A DNA stretch of 54,978 bases from an uncultured Bacteroidales bacterium (lineage in GTDB: Bacteria > Bacteroidota > Bacteroidia > Bacteroidales > UBA932). The number at the start of each line of letters is the position of its first letter. Position 1 is the first letter of the stretch. The position numbers were made by a program, and so were the translations under genes. Below, piece by piece: positions 8,322 through 18,800 of the stretch. A model generated the notes under the pieces. It made no database searches and was not told the origin of the DNA. It saw only the letters and a list, made by a program, of their open reading frames with translations. The stretch is taken from contig CAMZCW010000004.1 in the NCBI GenBank assembly GCA_947305045.1, forward strand, positions 1 to 54,978. The letters run 5' to 3'.

Positions 8322-10243
8322 AGCATCGCATTCTTTGTGTAGCCATCGCCCTCATGGCCGTTGCCTGTGGTAACAAGACCAATCCGGAGCAGCCCGGGGG
8401 CGGGGGAGAGACCCCTACCACCGTAACGCCCCAGCAGCCCACCGGTCTCAAGGTGTTGGACAGCAAAACCACGGAAACCTCCCTCACGTTCCAGTGGGAT
8501 GCCCAAGCCGGTGTAAAGTTCAGCTATGTGCTCACGCAGGGCTCCACCACCGTAAAAGAAGGCTCTACCTCCAACCGCAACGTGAAAGTGGACGGGCTCA
8601 CCAAAGCTACCACGTATCAGTTCACGGTATTTGCCGTAGTGGGGGACAGCAAGAGCGCCGGCGCCACCCTTGAGGCCAAAACGGCCGGGGAAGATGATCC
8701 CGGTGTCGATCCCGGTACGGATCCCACCATTGCCTATGAAGAATTCGGCATCCCTGAGGCAGAGGAAGACGGCATTGCGCGTGCTTTCCCGGGTGCAGAA
8801 GGCGGCGGCATGTTCGCTACCGGCGGCCGCGGCGGCAAGGTGCTGCATGTGACTACGCTGGAGGACAGCAGTGCAGAAGGTACCCTCCGCTGGGCCTGCA
8901 CGCAGAATTACCCGCGAATCATCGTGTTCGATGTGGCCGGCACCATCGCCCTCAAGAGTCAGTTGCAAATCAACCGTGACAACTGCACCATCGCCGGCCA
9001 GACTGCCCCTGGCGACGGTATCTGCCTCAAAAATTACACCTTCCGCATCAGCGCAAGCAATGTGATTGTGCGCTTCATCCGCTGTCGCATGGGCGATGAA
9101 GCACAAACCGAAGACGATGCCATTCAGGTGATGAATCACGAAAATGACAAGTACAGCAATATCATCATCGACCATTGCTCCATCAGCTGGTGCACCGATG
9201 AATGTGCTTCGTTCTATGGCATGAAGGACTTCACCTTCTCCTGGAACATCGTTTCCGAGAGCCTGCGTAACTCTGTTCACGGTAAAGGCGCTCATGGCTA
9301 TGGCGGTATCTGGGGCGGCAACAATGCTACCTACCACCACAACTTGCTGGCGCACCACGACAGCCGCAACCCGCGCATCGACCATGACTATGTGAGTACG
9401 CAGAAGGGCCCCGTCACCATATCCAACAATGTGGTGTACAACTGGCAAGGAAACGCCTGCTATGGGGGTGAAAGTTCCAAAAACAACGGAGACGATTACA
9501 AGAAATACAACTTTGTAGGGAACTACTACAAACCCGGTCCGGTTACGCCCAGCAACCACCGTTGGCTCATCGAACCCACCACATCCTGCAACAATTGCGG
9601 AGGAACGATCCTGCCCGGGCACTTCTACCTGGATGGGAATGTGCTGAATGGGGTAAGTGACGTTACTTCCAACAACTGGAAGGCCGGAAAATCTTCGGGC
9701 GTAGGTGTTTATATCAGCGAAAGCGAGGTGGCCAAGATTAAAGCTACTACGCCGTATGAGTGCAATGTCATGAGCCTCCACAGTGCCAATGACGCGTTCG
9801 CCGCCGTAACGACTTATGCCGGCGCCAGCTTTGCCAAGGACGCCATCGACGCCCGTGTGCAAAAAGAAACGAAAGAGGGTATTTATACCTATCAGGGCAG
9901 TGCGACGACGGATAAGGATGGCAAAGCGCTGTCCAACGATAAACTGTCAAGGAACGGCCTCATCGACACCCAGACAGACGTGAATGACGGTACGTGGGTG
10001 AACGGCTGGCCGGTGTACAAAGCCACCGAGGAGCAGATCAGCGCCCTCCGCGATGCAGACTCCGATGGCATCCCAAACACGGTTGAGGATGCCTGGGGCC
10101 TGAACAGGAGCGACCCCAAGGATGCCGCCGCGTTCACCCTGGACCCGGAGAAACGCTACACCAACCTGGAAATGTACCTCCACTATCTGGTGAAGGACAT
10201 TGTCAGCGGCGGAAACAAAAAAGCAGAATACAAAAAGTTATAA
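8318..10243 (+). CDS. PL1-family pectate lyase with N-terminal fibronectin type III domain, lipoprotein
   Basis: A 641-residue protein. Lipobox MAVACG is followed by a Gly/Pro/Thr linker, an FN3-like domain (about 40-128; TGLKVLDSKTTETSLTFQWD), a second linker and a PL1 domain (about 150-480). PL1 features are AFPGAEGGGMFATGGRGG, LEDSSAEGTLRWA, DCxIxxDHCSISWCTDE-like strands and NPRIDHD. The tail DADSDGIPNTVEDAWGLN with TNLEMYLHYLV is a calcium-site-like C-terminal segment often seen in Bacteroidota PL1 enzymes. It cleaves polygalacturonate by beta-elimination at the cell surface, giving the unsaturated ends used by GH105. It overlaps GH105 by 4 bp and is followed 44 bp later by susC. Confidence 0.9.
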   Translation: MKHRILCVAIALMAVACGNKTNPEQPGGGGETPTTVTPQQPTGLKVLDSKTTETSLTFQWDAQAGVKFSYVLTQGSTTVKEGSTSNRNVKVDGLTKATTYQFTVFAVVGDSKSAGATLEAKTAGEDDPGVDPGTDPTIAYEEFGIPEAEEDGIARAFPGAEGGGMFATGGRGGKVLHVTTLEDSSAEGTLRWACTQNYPRIIVFDVAGTIALKSQLQINRDNCTIAGQTAPGDGICLKNYTFRISASNVIVRFIRCRMGDEAQTEDDAIQVMNHENDKYSNIIIDHCSISWCTDECASFYGMKDFTFSWNIVSESLRNSVHGKGAHGYGGIWGGNNATYHHNLLAHHDSRNPRIDHDYVSTQKGPVTISNNVVYNWQGNACYGGESSKNNGDDYKKYNFVGNYYKPGPVTPSNHRWLIEPTTSCNNCGGTILPGHFYLDGNVLNGVSDVTSNNWKAGKSSGVGVYISESEVAKIKATTPYECNVMSLHSANDAFAAVTTYAGASFAKDAIDARVQKETKEGIYTYQGSATTDKDGKALSNDKLSRNGLIDTQTDVNDGTWVNGWPVYKATEEQISALRDADSDGIPNTVEDAWGLNRSDPKDAAAFTLDPEKRYTNLEMYLHYLVKDIVSGGNKKAEYKKL

Positions 10244-10287
10244 TCTTTTTACTATTAACTAATTATTAACCCAAATTAACAAAACCA

Positions 10288-13200
10288 ATGAAAAGTATGA
10301 CAAAGAAACTACTTCTTTCGCTCGCACTTTGCTTGGGAACAGCCGTTTTTGCGCTGGCGCAGACCACTGTAAAGGGTATTGTGACAGACGAAGCCGGTGA
10401 ACCGCTCATTGGCGCCGGTGTTATGGTGGAAGGCACCACCATCGGTACCATTACGGGCATTGACGGTGATTACACCCTCTCTGTTCCTGCAGACGCAGTG
10501 AATCTGGTATTCTCCTTCATCGGATTGGCCGACCAGACGGTCGCCATTGCCGGTCAGACGGAGATCAATGTTGTCCTTAAAGCGGACCAGACCTTCCTGG
10601 ACGAGGTTGTCGTGGTAGGTTATGCGACGGTCAAGCGTCGCGACTTACTCGGCTCTGTCTCCTCCGTAGGCTCTGACAAACTGGCCGAGCAGCCTGTGAC
10701 CTCCGTTTCCCAGGCCCTCTCCGGTAAGATGGCCGGTGTGTCCGTAGTGACCACCGAAGGCGACCCGGATGCGGATATCAAAATCCGCGTACGTGGCGGC
10801 GGTTCCATCACCCAGGACAGCTCCCCGCTTTACATCGTGGACGGTTTCCCGGTAGAGAGCATCAACGACATCTCCTCCTCCGAAATCGCCTCCATCGACG
10901 TGCTCAAGGACGCTTTCTCCACCGCTATCTACGGTTCCCGTGGTGCAAACGGTGTTGTGATTGTGACCACCAAGAGCGCCGAGAAAGGCCAGAAGATTTC
11001 CGTGAAACTCAATGCCTACTACGGTCTCAAGACCATGGCCAACAAGAAGGCCATCCAGGCGATGGATGCGGAGAACTTCGTGAAGTTCCAGTATGAACTG
11101 GGCTCCATCCGCAATGACCTCAGCAGCCACTACACTCCTTACTTCGGTTCCTTCTCCGACATTGACTTGTACAGCGGCCTCGCTACCAACAACTGGGTAG
11201 ACGCTGTCTTTGGCAATACCGGCAGCACGTTCAACATCGACGCTTCTGTCAGCGGCAGCGGTGAGAACTTCAACTGGACCCTCGGTTATGCCCACATGGG
11301 TGACCAGGCCATCATGGTTGGTTCCAACTACATGCGTGACAACCTGAATTTCAAGGGGAATTTCAAGACCTCCAAGACCACCAGTTTTGACGTCAATGTC
11401 CGTTACTCCAGCACCAACGTGCGGGGTGGTGGCGCCAACGGTATCAACGACCGTGCTACCACTTCCGGTAACGGCCGTCTCAAACACGCTGTGGCCTATG
11501 CCCCCATCCCGGTGAGCGCCATGGCAACGGATTCCGACCTGGAGCAGGACTATGGCGACAATGCTCCGCCGCTCAGGAGCGTAGCCGACAATGACAGCAA
11601 GCGCATCCGCAAAATCTGGAATGCCAACGCCGCTTTCAACTGGACCATCATCGAGAACCTCAAGCTCAAGATTGAGGGCGGCCTGGAAGACTACCGTCAG
11701 GCCGATGACCGTTTCTACGGCCTTACCACGTACTATGTGGCCAACACCTCCACGGTAAAGGGCACCCCTTCTACCGAGCACAAGGAAACGTTCCGCACCC
11801 GTTATCGTAACACGAACACCCTCAATTACGACTTTGCCAAGGTACTTAACAACTCTGACCATCAGCTCACAGCGCTCCTCGGTGAGGAAATGACCATCAC
11901 CAAGTCCAACCTCCTTACGGACCTGGTGGACGGCCTGCCGGTGTTCTACGATGCCCCGATGGCCTGGAATTTCATGGCTTCCGGTGTTCCGGCGTCCTCC
12001 AACAACAAGTACAGCGCCGACGACAAACTCCTGTCCTTCTTTGGCCGTGTGAACTACGACTACAAGCATCGTTACTCCATTGGCGTTACGCTCCGTGCCG
12101 ATGGCAGTTCCAAGTTTGCCCGTGGTCACCGCTGGGGTTTCTTCCCCTCTGCCGCCGTGTCCTGGACCATCTCCAACGAGCCCTGGATGGATGCTTCCCA
12201 CAGCTGGCTGGACCAGCTCAAGCTCCGTTACAGCTTTGGTACCGCCGGTAACAACAACATCCCTACGGGCCAGCTCATGAAGGAGTATGCTTCCAGCACT
12301 TCCTCCTGGATTTCCATGTCCAACAATATCTTTACCGCCGGTAAGGTGCTCAACAACCCCAACCTCACCTGGGAAACCACCTATACCCACAACCTGGGTG
12401 TGGACTTCGGCTTCTTCCAGGGTCGTCTGAGCGGTAGCATCGAGGCCTACCAGAACGATACCAAGAACCTGCTCATTAACTTCCCGATCCCCGGTTCCGG
12501 TTATGACAGCCAGTATCAGAACGTCGGTTCCACCCGCAACCGCGGTATCGAACTTACCCTGAATGCGCCTATCATCTCCAAGAAGGACTACTCCCTGAAC
12601 ATCGGCGGTAACATTGCCTATAATGTGAACCGCGTAACGGATCTGGGCGGCCTGGAAAGCATCACCGCACAGTCCTACTGGGCTTCTTCCGAAATCGGTG
12701 ACGATTATATCGTCCAGGTGGGTCAGCCGCTGGGCAATATGTACGGTTACAAGAGCGACGGCTTCTATACCGTGGACGACTTCACCTGGGACGGTGCCAA
12801 ATGGGTACTGAACGAAGGTGTTGTGGACTGCTCCGGTGTCATCGGCGCCGCCTACATGCGTCCGGGTGCTCCCAAGTACAAGAATATCAACGGTAGTGAT
12901 GACAACAAGGTGACCGTAGCCGACAGAACCATCATCGGCAATGCCGCTCCCGACTTTACCGGTGGTTTCAGCATCTCCGGTTATGTGAAGGGCTTCGACT
13001 TCAGCGCCAACTTCAACTTCATGATTGGCAACCAGGTGTACAACGCCAACAAGATTGAATTCACCAGCTCCCGTAAGTACTACAACCGCAACCTGCTCAA
13101 CAGCATGGATGTGGCCAAGCGCTGGACCAATGTGGATTGGACCACCGGTGAACTGGTGAACGATCCCGACCAGCTGCGTGCGATGAACGCCGGCAAGACC

Positions 13201-13968
13201 ATGTGGAACCCGGCCATAGGCCAGGCCGTCTTCAGCGACTGGGCCGTAGAGGATGGTTCCTTCCTGCGCATGCAGAGTGCCACCATCGGTTACACCCTTC
13301 CCGAGAAAATCACCGAGAAGGCGTACTTGAGCAAAGTCCGTTTCTATGTGACCGGTACCAACCTGTTCTGCCTCACCAAGTACTCCGGCTACGATCCGGA
13401 AGTGGATACCCGTCGTTCCACTCCGCTTACCCCGGGTGTGGACTACTCCGCTTATCCCAAGAGCATCGGTTTTGTGGCGGGTGTTAACCTGACCTTTGGC
13501 AGAAAGACTACCAACAAGCCTGCCGCTGCTCCTTCCATGGCCGAGGTCCGTGAAGTGGTGAAGGAAGTGGTGAAGGAAAAGGTCGTTGAGAAAGTAGTTG
13601 AGAAGGTAGTCGAGAAGAAAGTGGAAGTTCCCGCCAAGACCCTGAAGGGCATTTACGAGGACGACCTGTTCTTCGTCATCGGCAAGTCTGAGATTCGTCC
13701 GGAAGAAGCCTTCAAGCTGGGTCAGATTGCCCAGATCCTGAAGGACAACCCTGATGCCAAGATCACCATTACCGGTTATGCCGATACGGCTACTGGTTCT
13801 GCTGATACCAACAAGAAGCTTTCTGCCGAGCGTGCCGCCCAGGTGGTGAGCCTGCTCAAGAGCGCCGGTATCAGCGCCAGCCGCATTTCCTCCGCAGGAA
13901 CCGGTTCCGACAAGGACGCCTCCAAGGGTCCTGAGGCCAACCGTGTTGCCGTTTGTATTGTTAAATAA
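10288..13968 (+). CDS. SusC/RagA-type TonB-dependent transporter with an additional C-terminal OmpA-like domain
   Basis: A 1226-residue outer-membrane importer. A signal peptide ends at ALAQ, then a carboxypeptidase-like domain (about 27-105; VKGIVTDEAGEPLIGAGV), a TonB-box-like segment (DEVVVVGYATVKRRDLLGS), a plug (VYxVDGFPV-type and IYGSRGANGVV) and the 22-strand barrel, which should end at AGVNLTFGRK (about 1063-1073). Instead of stopping, the protein continues through a charged Val/Lys/Glu linker (about 1085-1112) into a domain matching OmpA C-terminal regions (about 1115-1226): DDLFFVIGKSEIRPEE, ITITGYADTATG, NKKLSAERAAQVVSLL and EANRVAV. This part should lie in the periplasm, where such domains bind peptidoglycan. 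It is paired with SusD downstream and probably imports pectic oligosaccharides. Confidence 0.92.
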   Translation: MKSMTKKLLLSLALCLGTAVFALAQTTVKGIVTDEAGEPLIGAGVMVEGTTIGTITGIDGDYTLSVPADAVNLVFSFIGLADQTVAIAGQTEINVVLKADQTFLDEVVVVGYATVKRRDLLGSVSSVGSDKLAEQPVTSVSQALSGKMAGVSVVTTEGDPDADIKIRVRGGGSITQDSSPLYIVDGFPVESINDISSSEIASIDVLKDAFSTAIYGSRGANGVVIVTTKSAEKGQKISVKLNAYYGLKTMANKKAIQAMDAENFVKFQYELGSIRNDLSSHYTPYFGSFSDIDLYSGLATNNWVDAVFGNTGSTFNIDASVSGSGENFNWTLGYAHMGDQAIMVGSNYMRDNLNFKGNFKTSKTTSFDVNVRYSSTNVRGGGANGINDRATTSGNGRLKHAVAYAPIPVSAMATDSDLEQDYGDNAPPLRSVADNDSKRIRKIWNANAAFNWTIIENLKLKIEGGLEDYRQADDRFYGLTTYYVANTSTVKGTPSTEHKETFRTRYRNTNTLNYDFAKVLNNSDHQLTALLGEEMTITKSNLLTDLVDGLPVFYDAPMAWNFMASGVPASSNNKYSADDKLLSFFGRVNYDYKHRYSIGVTLRADGSSKFARGHRWGFFPSAAVSWTISNEPWMDASHSWLDQLKLRYSFGTAGNNNIPTGQLMKEYASSTSSWISMSNNIFTAGKVLNNPNLTWETTYTHNLGVDFGFFQGRLSGSIEAYQNDTKNLLINFPIPGSGYDSQYQNVGSTRNRGIELTLNAPIISKKDYSLNIGGNIAYNVNRVTDLGGLESITAQSYWASSEIGDDYIVQVGQPLGNMYGYKSDGFYTVDDFTWDGAKWVLNEGVVDCSGVIGAAYMRPGAPKYKNINGSDDNKVTVADRTIIGNAAPDFTGGFSISGYVKGFDFSANFNFMIGNQVYNANKIEFTSSRKYYNRNLLNSMDVAKRWTNVDWTTGELVNDPDQLRAMNAGKTMWNPAIGQAVFSDWAVEDGSFLRMQSATIGYTLPEKITEKAYLSKVRFYVTGTNLFCLTKYSGYDPEVDTRRSTPLTPGVDYSAYPKSIGFVAGVNLTFGRKTTNKPAAAPSMAEVREVVKEVVKEKVVEKVVEKVVEKKVEVPAKTLKGIYEDDLFFVIGKSEIRPEEAFKLGQIAQILKDNPDAKITITGYADTATGSADTNKKLSAERAAQVVSLLKSAGISASRISSAGTGSDKDASKGPEANRVAVCIVK

Positions 13969-13998
13969 TTGTAGGACACTGAGATAATACATTTAGTT

Positions 13999-15846
13999 AT
14001 GAAGAAGTTTTTATTCTATATTCTCGGCGTATCTGCTACACTGCTGATGGCTTCCTCCTGCGAAAAGTTCCTGGATTCGGAGTCCCCGTCCACGTTTGAC
14101 GCGGCTACCGTTTACTCCAACTATTCCCTTACGGAGAACACCATCTTCTCCATCGCACAGAGCTTTGGTGAAACCAACAACTATCGTGGCCGTTACCTTT
14201 CCTATATCGGCCTGAACAGCGATATCGAGTGGTACAATACCTTCAAGCCCACCGATGAGAAGTATCAGATTGCCGCTTATAGCCTGTTGCCCAACAACAC
14301 CCAGCTGAACCTGGAAAACGGTCCCTTTGCCAAGATGTACGAAGCCATCGAGCGCGCTAACCTGGTGATCGAAGGTGTTCGTCAGTATGGAAATCCTGCG
14401 GAGAAAGCCGACATGGCCTATCTCCTGGGCGAAGCCCTTACGCTCCGTGCCATGATTTACTATGACCTGGTACGTGCCTGGGGTGATGTTCCTGCCCGTT
14501 TCACCACTACTACCAGCAGTAATATCTACGTGGCCAAATCCAGCCGTGACATCATCTTCAAGCAACTGCTTGCCGACCTGGAAGAGGCTATCCCGTATCT
14601 GCCGTATCCCGGCCAGAGCGCCGCTACCCTTCGTACGGACCGTGTGAACAAGATGTTCGCCCAGGGCCTGTATGCCCGCATTGCCATGATGGCTGCCGGC
14701 TATGCCCAGCGTCCGGAAGACGGCATGGTGGGTACCGGTGATCTGGGCGAAAACCGCCTGAGCAACGATCCCGAGCTGCAGGCAGAGGTCCTGTATCCCA
14801 AGGCTTTGGACTATCTGGAGGAAGCCATTGCCTCCGGTACTGCTTCCCTGGAAGACTTTGAGACCTTCTGGAAGAACCAGAGCAACCAGAACAACCTGGT
14901 GGCCGGTCCCGGTCACGAGACCCTCTTTGTGATTCCGTTCTCCGATGGCCGCGGCCGTTGGAATTACACCTTCGCGGTGCGCTCGGAAGGTTCCAAGTAC
15001 GCCGGTGGCGCTACGGTAACCCGTGGCGGCGATGCCGGTCCGGTGCCTACCATGTGGTTCAAATACGACGCCAACGACGTCCGTCGTGACATCACCTGCG
15101 TGAACTGGCGCTGGAATGCGGATAACGAGCAGGAACTGGTGGGTATCAACAAGTGGTATTTCGGTAAATATCGCTGGGAGTGGATGGAACGCAATCCTTA
15201 CACCGGCGGTAACGACGATGGCGTGAAGCCCGTTGTCCTGCGCTATGCCGACATCCTCCTGATGGCAGCCGAACTGGCCAATGCCCAGGGTGATTTGTCA
15301 TCTGCCAAGGATTATTTCCTCCAGGTCCGTGAGCGTGCTTTCAAGGGCCACGAGGAGCTGGCCGAAATGTATGTGGATGCCATCGACAGCGAAGAGGAAA
15401 TGTTCGACGCCATTGTGGACGAACGTGCCTTTGAGTTCTGCGGCGAAATGACCCGCAAGTTCGACCTCATCCGCTGGGGCATCCTCAAGGAGAAGCTGGA
15501 CCAGGCCAAGGCCGAGATGAAGGCCCTGCGTGACCTCACTGCTCCCTTCGACAATGTGAACCTGCTGGGCGGCGATGTTTACTATCAGCTGGACGGCGAC
15601 AAGGTGGTCATTTACGGCTTCAACGGTGAGGCTGTCAAGCCTGCCGGTGCCTGGGAGAAGAAAGCGGAGTATTTCACCAAGACCGTGGACTCCAAGGGCG
15701 CCGATACCGGCCTCTATGATGCCCTCATCAACGGCATTTACGATGTGGATGATCCTGAGCAGAATATGTTCTGGCCCATCTTCAATACTACCATGATTAA
15801 CAGTCAGGGTAAGATTAAGAACGACTATGGTTACGACAACCTTTAA
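13999..15846 (+). CDS. SusD/RagB-family surface glycan-binding lipoprotein
   Basis: A 615-residue lipoprotein (lipobox MASSC) in the usual position after susC. SusD-type features include the N-terminal CEKFLDSESPSTFDA block, the TPR-like helices with ALTLRAMIYYDLVRAWGDVPA (about 152-172) and the C-terminal PVVLRYADILLMAAELANAQG (about 411-430) and DERAFEFCGEMTRKFDLIRW blocks. SusD proteins form the lid of the SusC barrel and deliver oligosaccharides to it. The 30-bp gap after susC supports cotranscription. Confidence 0.95.
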   Translation: MKKFLFYILGVSATLLMASSCEKFLDSESPSTFDAATVYSNYSLTENTIFSIAQSFGETNNYRGRYLSYIGLNSDIEWYNTFKPTDEKYQIAAYSLLPNNTQLNLENGPFAKMYEAIERANLVIEGVRQYGNPAEKADMAYLLGEALTLRAMIYYDLVRAWGDVPARFTTTTSSNIYVAKSSRDIIFKQLLADLEEAIPYLPYPGQSAATLRTDRVNKMFAQGLYARIAMMAAGYAQRPEDGMVGTGDLGENRLSNDPELQAEVLYPKALDYLEEAIASGTASLEDFETFWKNQSNQNNLVAGPGHETLFVIPFSDGRGRWNYTFAVRSEGSKYAGGATVTRGGDAGPVPTMWFKYDANDVRRDITCVNWRWNADNEQELVGINKWYFGKYRWEWMERNPYTGGNDDGVKPVVLRYADILLMAAELANAQGDLSSAKDYFLQVRERAFKGHEELAEMYVDAIDSEEEMFDAIVDERAFEFCGEMTRKFDLIRWGILKEKLDQAKAEMKALRDLTAPFDNVNLLGGDVYYQLDGDKVVIYGFNGEAVKPAGAWEKKAEYFTKTVDSKGADTGLYDALINGIYDVDDPEQNMFWPIFNTTMINSQGKIKNDYGYDNL

Positions 15847-15860
15847 TTGATTGACGCATT

Positions 15861-18800
15861 ATGAACTACAAGAATATTTTGAAAGTTTCTCTGGCTGCAC
15901 TGGCCTCGCTGGCCGTGCTCGCCGGCTGCGCCAAGAAGGAGTTCAAGGAAATCACAGAACTCTCCCTGAAGCGTTGCCTGGAGCCGCAGAACCTGAGCGC
16001 CCGCGTAGACGTAGCCACCGGTGACCATGTCGCCTTTGGCTGGGACGTGAACAAGGACGCCGACGGATACCTCCTCACGGTGTACACCGATGAGGAAATG
16101 ACCGAGTTTGAAGACTCCTGGAATCTGGAACCGGACGAGGTTCCGGCCATCATCCGCCTCACGGCCGACCAGAAATACTGGTTCACCGTACAGGCTTACC
16201 GCGTGGACAAAGAGGGTGTTCCCATTGAGGCCACCCTGTCCAACCTGGCGGTGTACGACGGCAGCATCAAGACGTATGCGGTAAAGGACAACCTGTTCCT
16301 GGAAGTCACCGGCCGCACGGAAAACTCCGTTTCCCTGGCCTGGAGCAGCGATGCTTCCGATTATGAGGAAGTGACCGAGCTCCGCGCCGTCCCTGTGAAG
16401 GGCGGAGAAACGGTGACAAAAGAACTCTCTGCCGCTGAGAAGACGGCCGCTGCCGCCACCATCGCTGGCCTGGAATCCTCTACCGAGTACCAGATTACCC
16501 TCTTCTACATGAGTGCCTCCCGTGGTGCTCGTGACACCTGGACCAAGGCGGAGAAAGGTGAGGCTGCCCTCATTACTTCCTCTGAGCAACTGAAAACCGC
16601 AGCTGTCGATGGCGGTGATTATTATTTGGCATATAGTGAAACGCCTTATGAATTAGGTGGTTCCAAGCCTACTGCCGGCCTAACCCTTATTGGTGAATTG
16701 GACGCAGAAGGAAACAAGCCTGTCGTAATTGGTAATTTCGATATTTCCGGAATCCTTGCTGCAAATTCCTCTTTCTATTGCGAGGGAATTAAATTTGATG
16801 ACCAGTTAACTCATAATCACCTGTTTAACTATTCTGGTGGTGAGGTTGTCATTGACAAGATTGAGTTCGTCAATTGCGAGATTACTAACTTCAAGGCTGG
16901 TTTGCTTTATAACAATAAGGCAGATGGCACTCTGAAGATTAATGAGTTTACTTTTGATAGCTGCGACATCTATGAAGTTGCAACTACTCTGAGTGGTGAT
17001 TTTGTGGATTTGCGTAAAGGTACGTCAACCACAATACCGACCATTAAATTCATTAATAACACAATTTATGATGGTGTCCGTACGTTCTTCCGTATTGACA
17101 ACGCTGAGTGTGCTACTTTTGAGACAATCGATTTCGAGAATAACACGCTTAAGAATGTTTCTACTGCAGACCAGAAAGACAACCGTGGTATCTTTGCTGT
17201 TAGAACGGCTCATAAGCTCATCCTGAAGAACAACCTGTTCCTCCATGAATGGTCTGATCCGAATGCAACATTTAAGGCTCAGCTCTTCCAGAATAATGCA
17301 GAAACCTATGTGGATGCGATTCAGGCAGAGAATAACTATGCTTATAACTATGGTGATGCCTTCTTCACTAAAGTTTCTGCGGCAGACGCAGGCGTAAAGG
17401 TGATGAACGTGGATCCTTGCTATAATTCCAAGGGTAACTTCTTCCAACTGGCCGCTCAAGACCTCATCGATGGTCAGGTAGGTGCTTCCAAGTGGTGGAT
17501 TTCCTACGTGGAAAAGCCTGAAGACCTTACTCAAAATGCACTTGAAGGAGCTCATGTGTGGAACTTGCAGGATGCCAAGTTGTTTGCTGGAAATGTGAAG
17601 AACAGCCGTGTGCGTGACGAACTCCTGCTTGTGGGTACCGAGGCTACGCCCCTCAACGCTGACGGAGCCATCAACTTCCTTAGCGCTACTGTGCTCAACC
17701 GCAAGGGCCAGCCCATCGAGGGTTACGCTGCCTTCAAGATTGCCGATCCCGGTTCCGTGGATATCCTTCTTTCCGACCCCAACAAGGCCGGTGGTAGCGT
17801 TGTTATCGCCCTTTATGACGATAACGGCCTGGCCGTGCAGGGTGGTGCCGCTGTCTCTTCCGATGGAGTCCAGAAGATTCTGGTTCCCGAGGTGGAGGGA
17901 GAGGGTATCATCTACATCTATGCCCTGGGCCCTGTTTCCATTACTAAACTCGCCTGGAGCGAGGATGTGAAGGGTGGCAACAAGATTCTTGCTACTCCTA
18001 AGCTTACCGTAGACCCTGTCACTGTGACGGAAGGTGACGAGACGGCTATCTCCGTTTCTTGGGAGGCTGTAGAGCATGCGGCATCTTATACCCTTAAGTT
18101 CAATAAGAAGACCGTTGAACTGGAAGAAGGTGCACTGTCCTACACGGTTCCTGCAGAAGATGTAGTAGCTCTTGCTGCCGGCCTGTATAACTTCACCATC
18201 GAAGCTCTTCCGCTTGAGGGTGACATTTACTATGTCAAGTCTGAGACCGGAACGGCTTCCATCGCTATCCAGCCTAAGGGTGGCAGTGGTGAAATTGAGG
18301 TGGAGAAAACTATTACTTGGGACTTCTCAACTGAGGAATGGCTCAATAAGTTCAAGAGTGTAATCGCAGAAGAGAACAAGGCTGCCAATTTTGATTTCAC
18401 CATGGATGGCCTTACCGTCAAGTCTTCAAGTGGCAAATGGCGTAAGAAGAGCGAGGGGTTGTATTATTTCCAGACGGGAACGGGAGTAATCAGTGGTGAA
18501 AATCCTGACCATTATTTTAAGTTCACTGTCGGTGCTGCCGGCAAACTTAAGGTAACAGCTGCTAACACTGGAGGCTCTAATCCGGCTCGTGCTATTTACG
18601 TAGTTGTGAATGGCTCTGATCCTGATAAGTCCGAAGGTATCACTGGTACCACTGGCCTTGAGAAAGAATTTGATATTGCAGCTGGCGAGGTCTACGTTTA
18701 TCCTGGTGATGGTGGCCTGTCCTTCTACAAGATTGAACTCACTTATACAGAGAAGATTAGTGGTGGCGATAAACCGAAGGAAGATCATGTATGGGATTTC

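Noticed and set aside
10645..13992. Minus-strand open frame of 1115 residues opposite the PUL1 susC
   Set aside because: It mirrors a highly GC-biased susC gene whose plus-strand product has clear domains; the antisense product shows no signal, motif or promoter.
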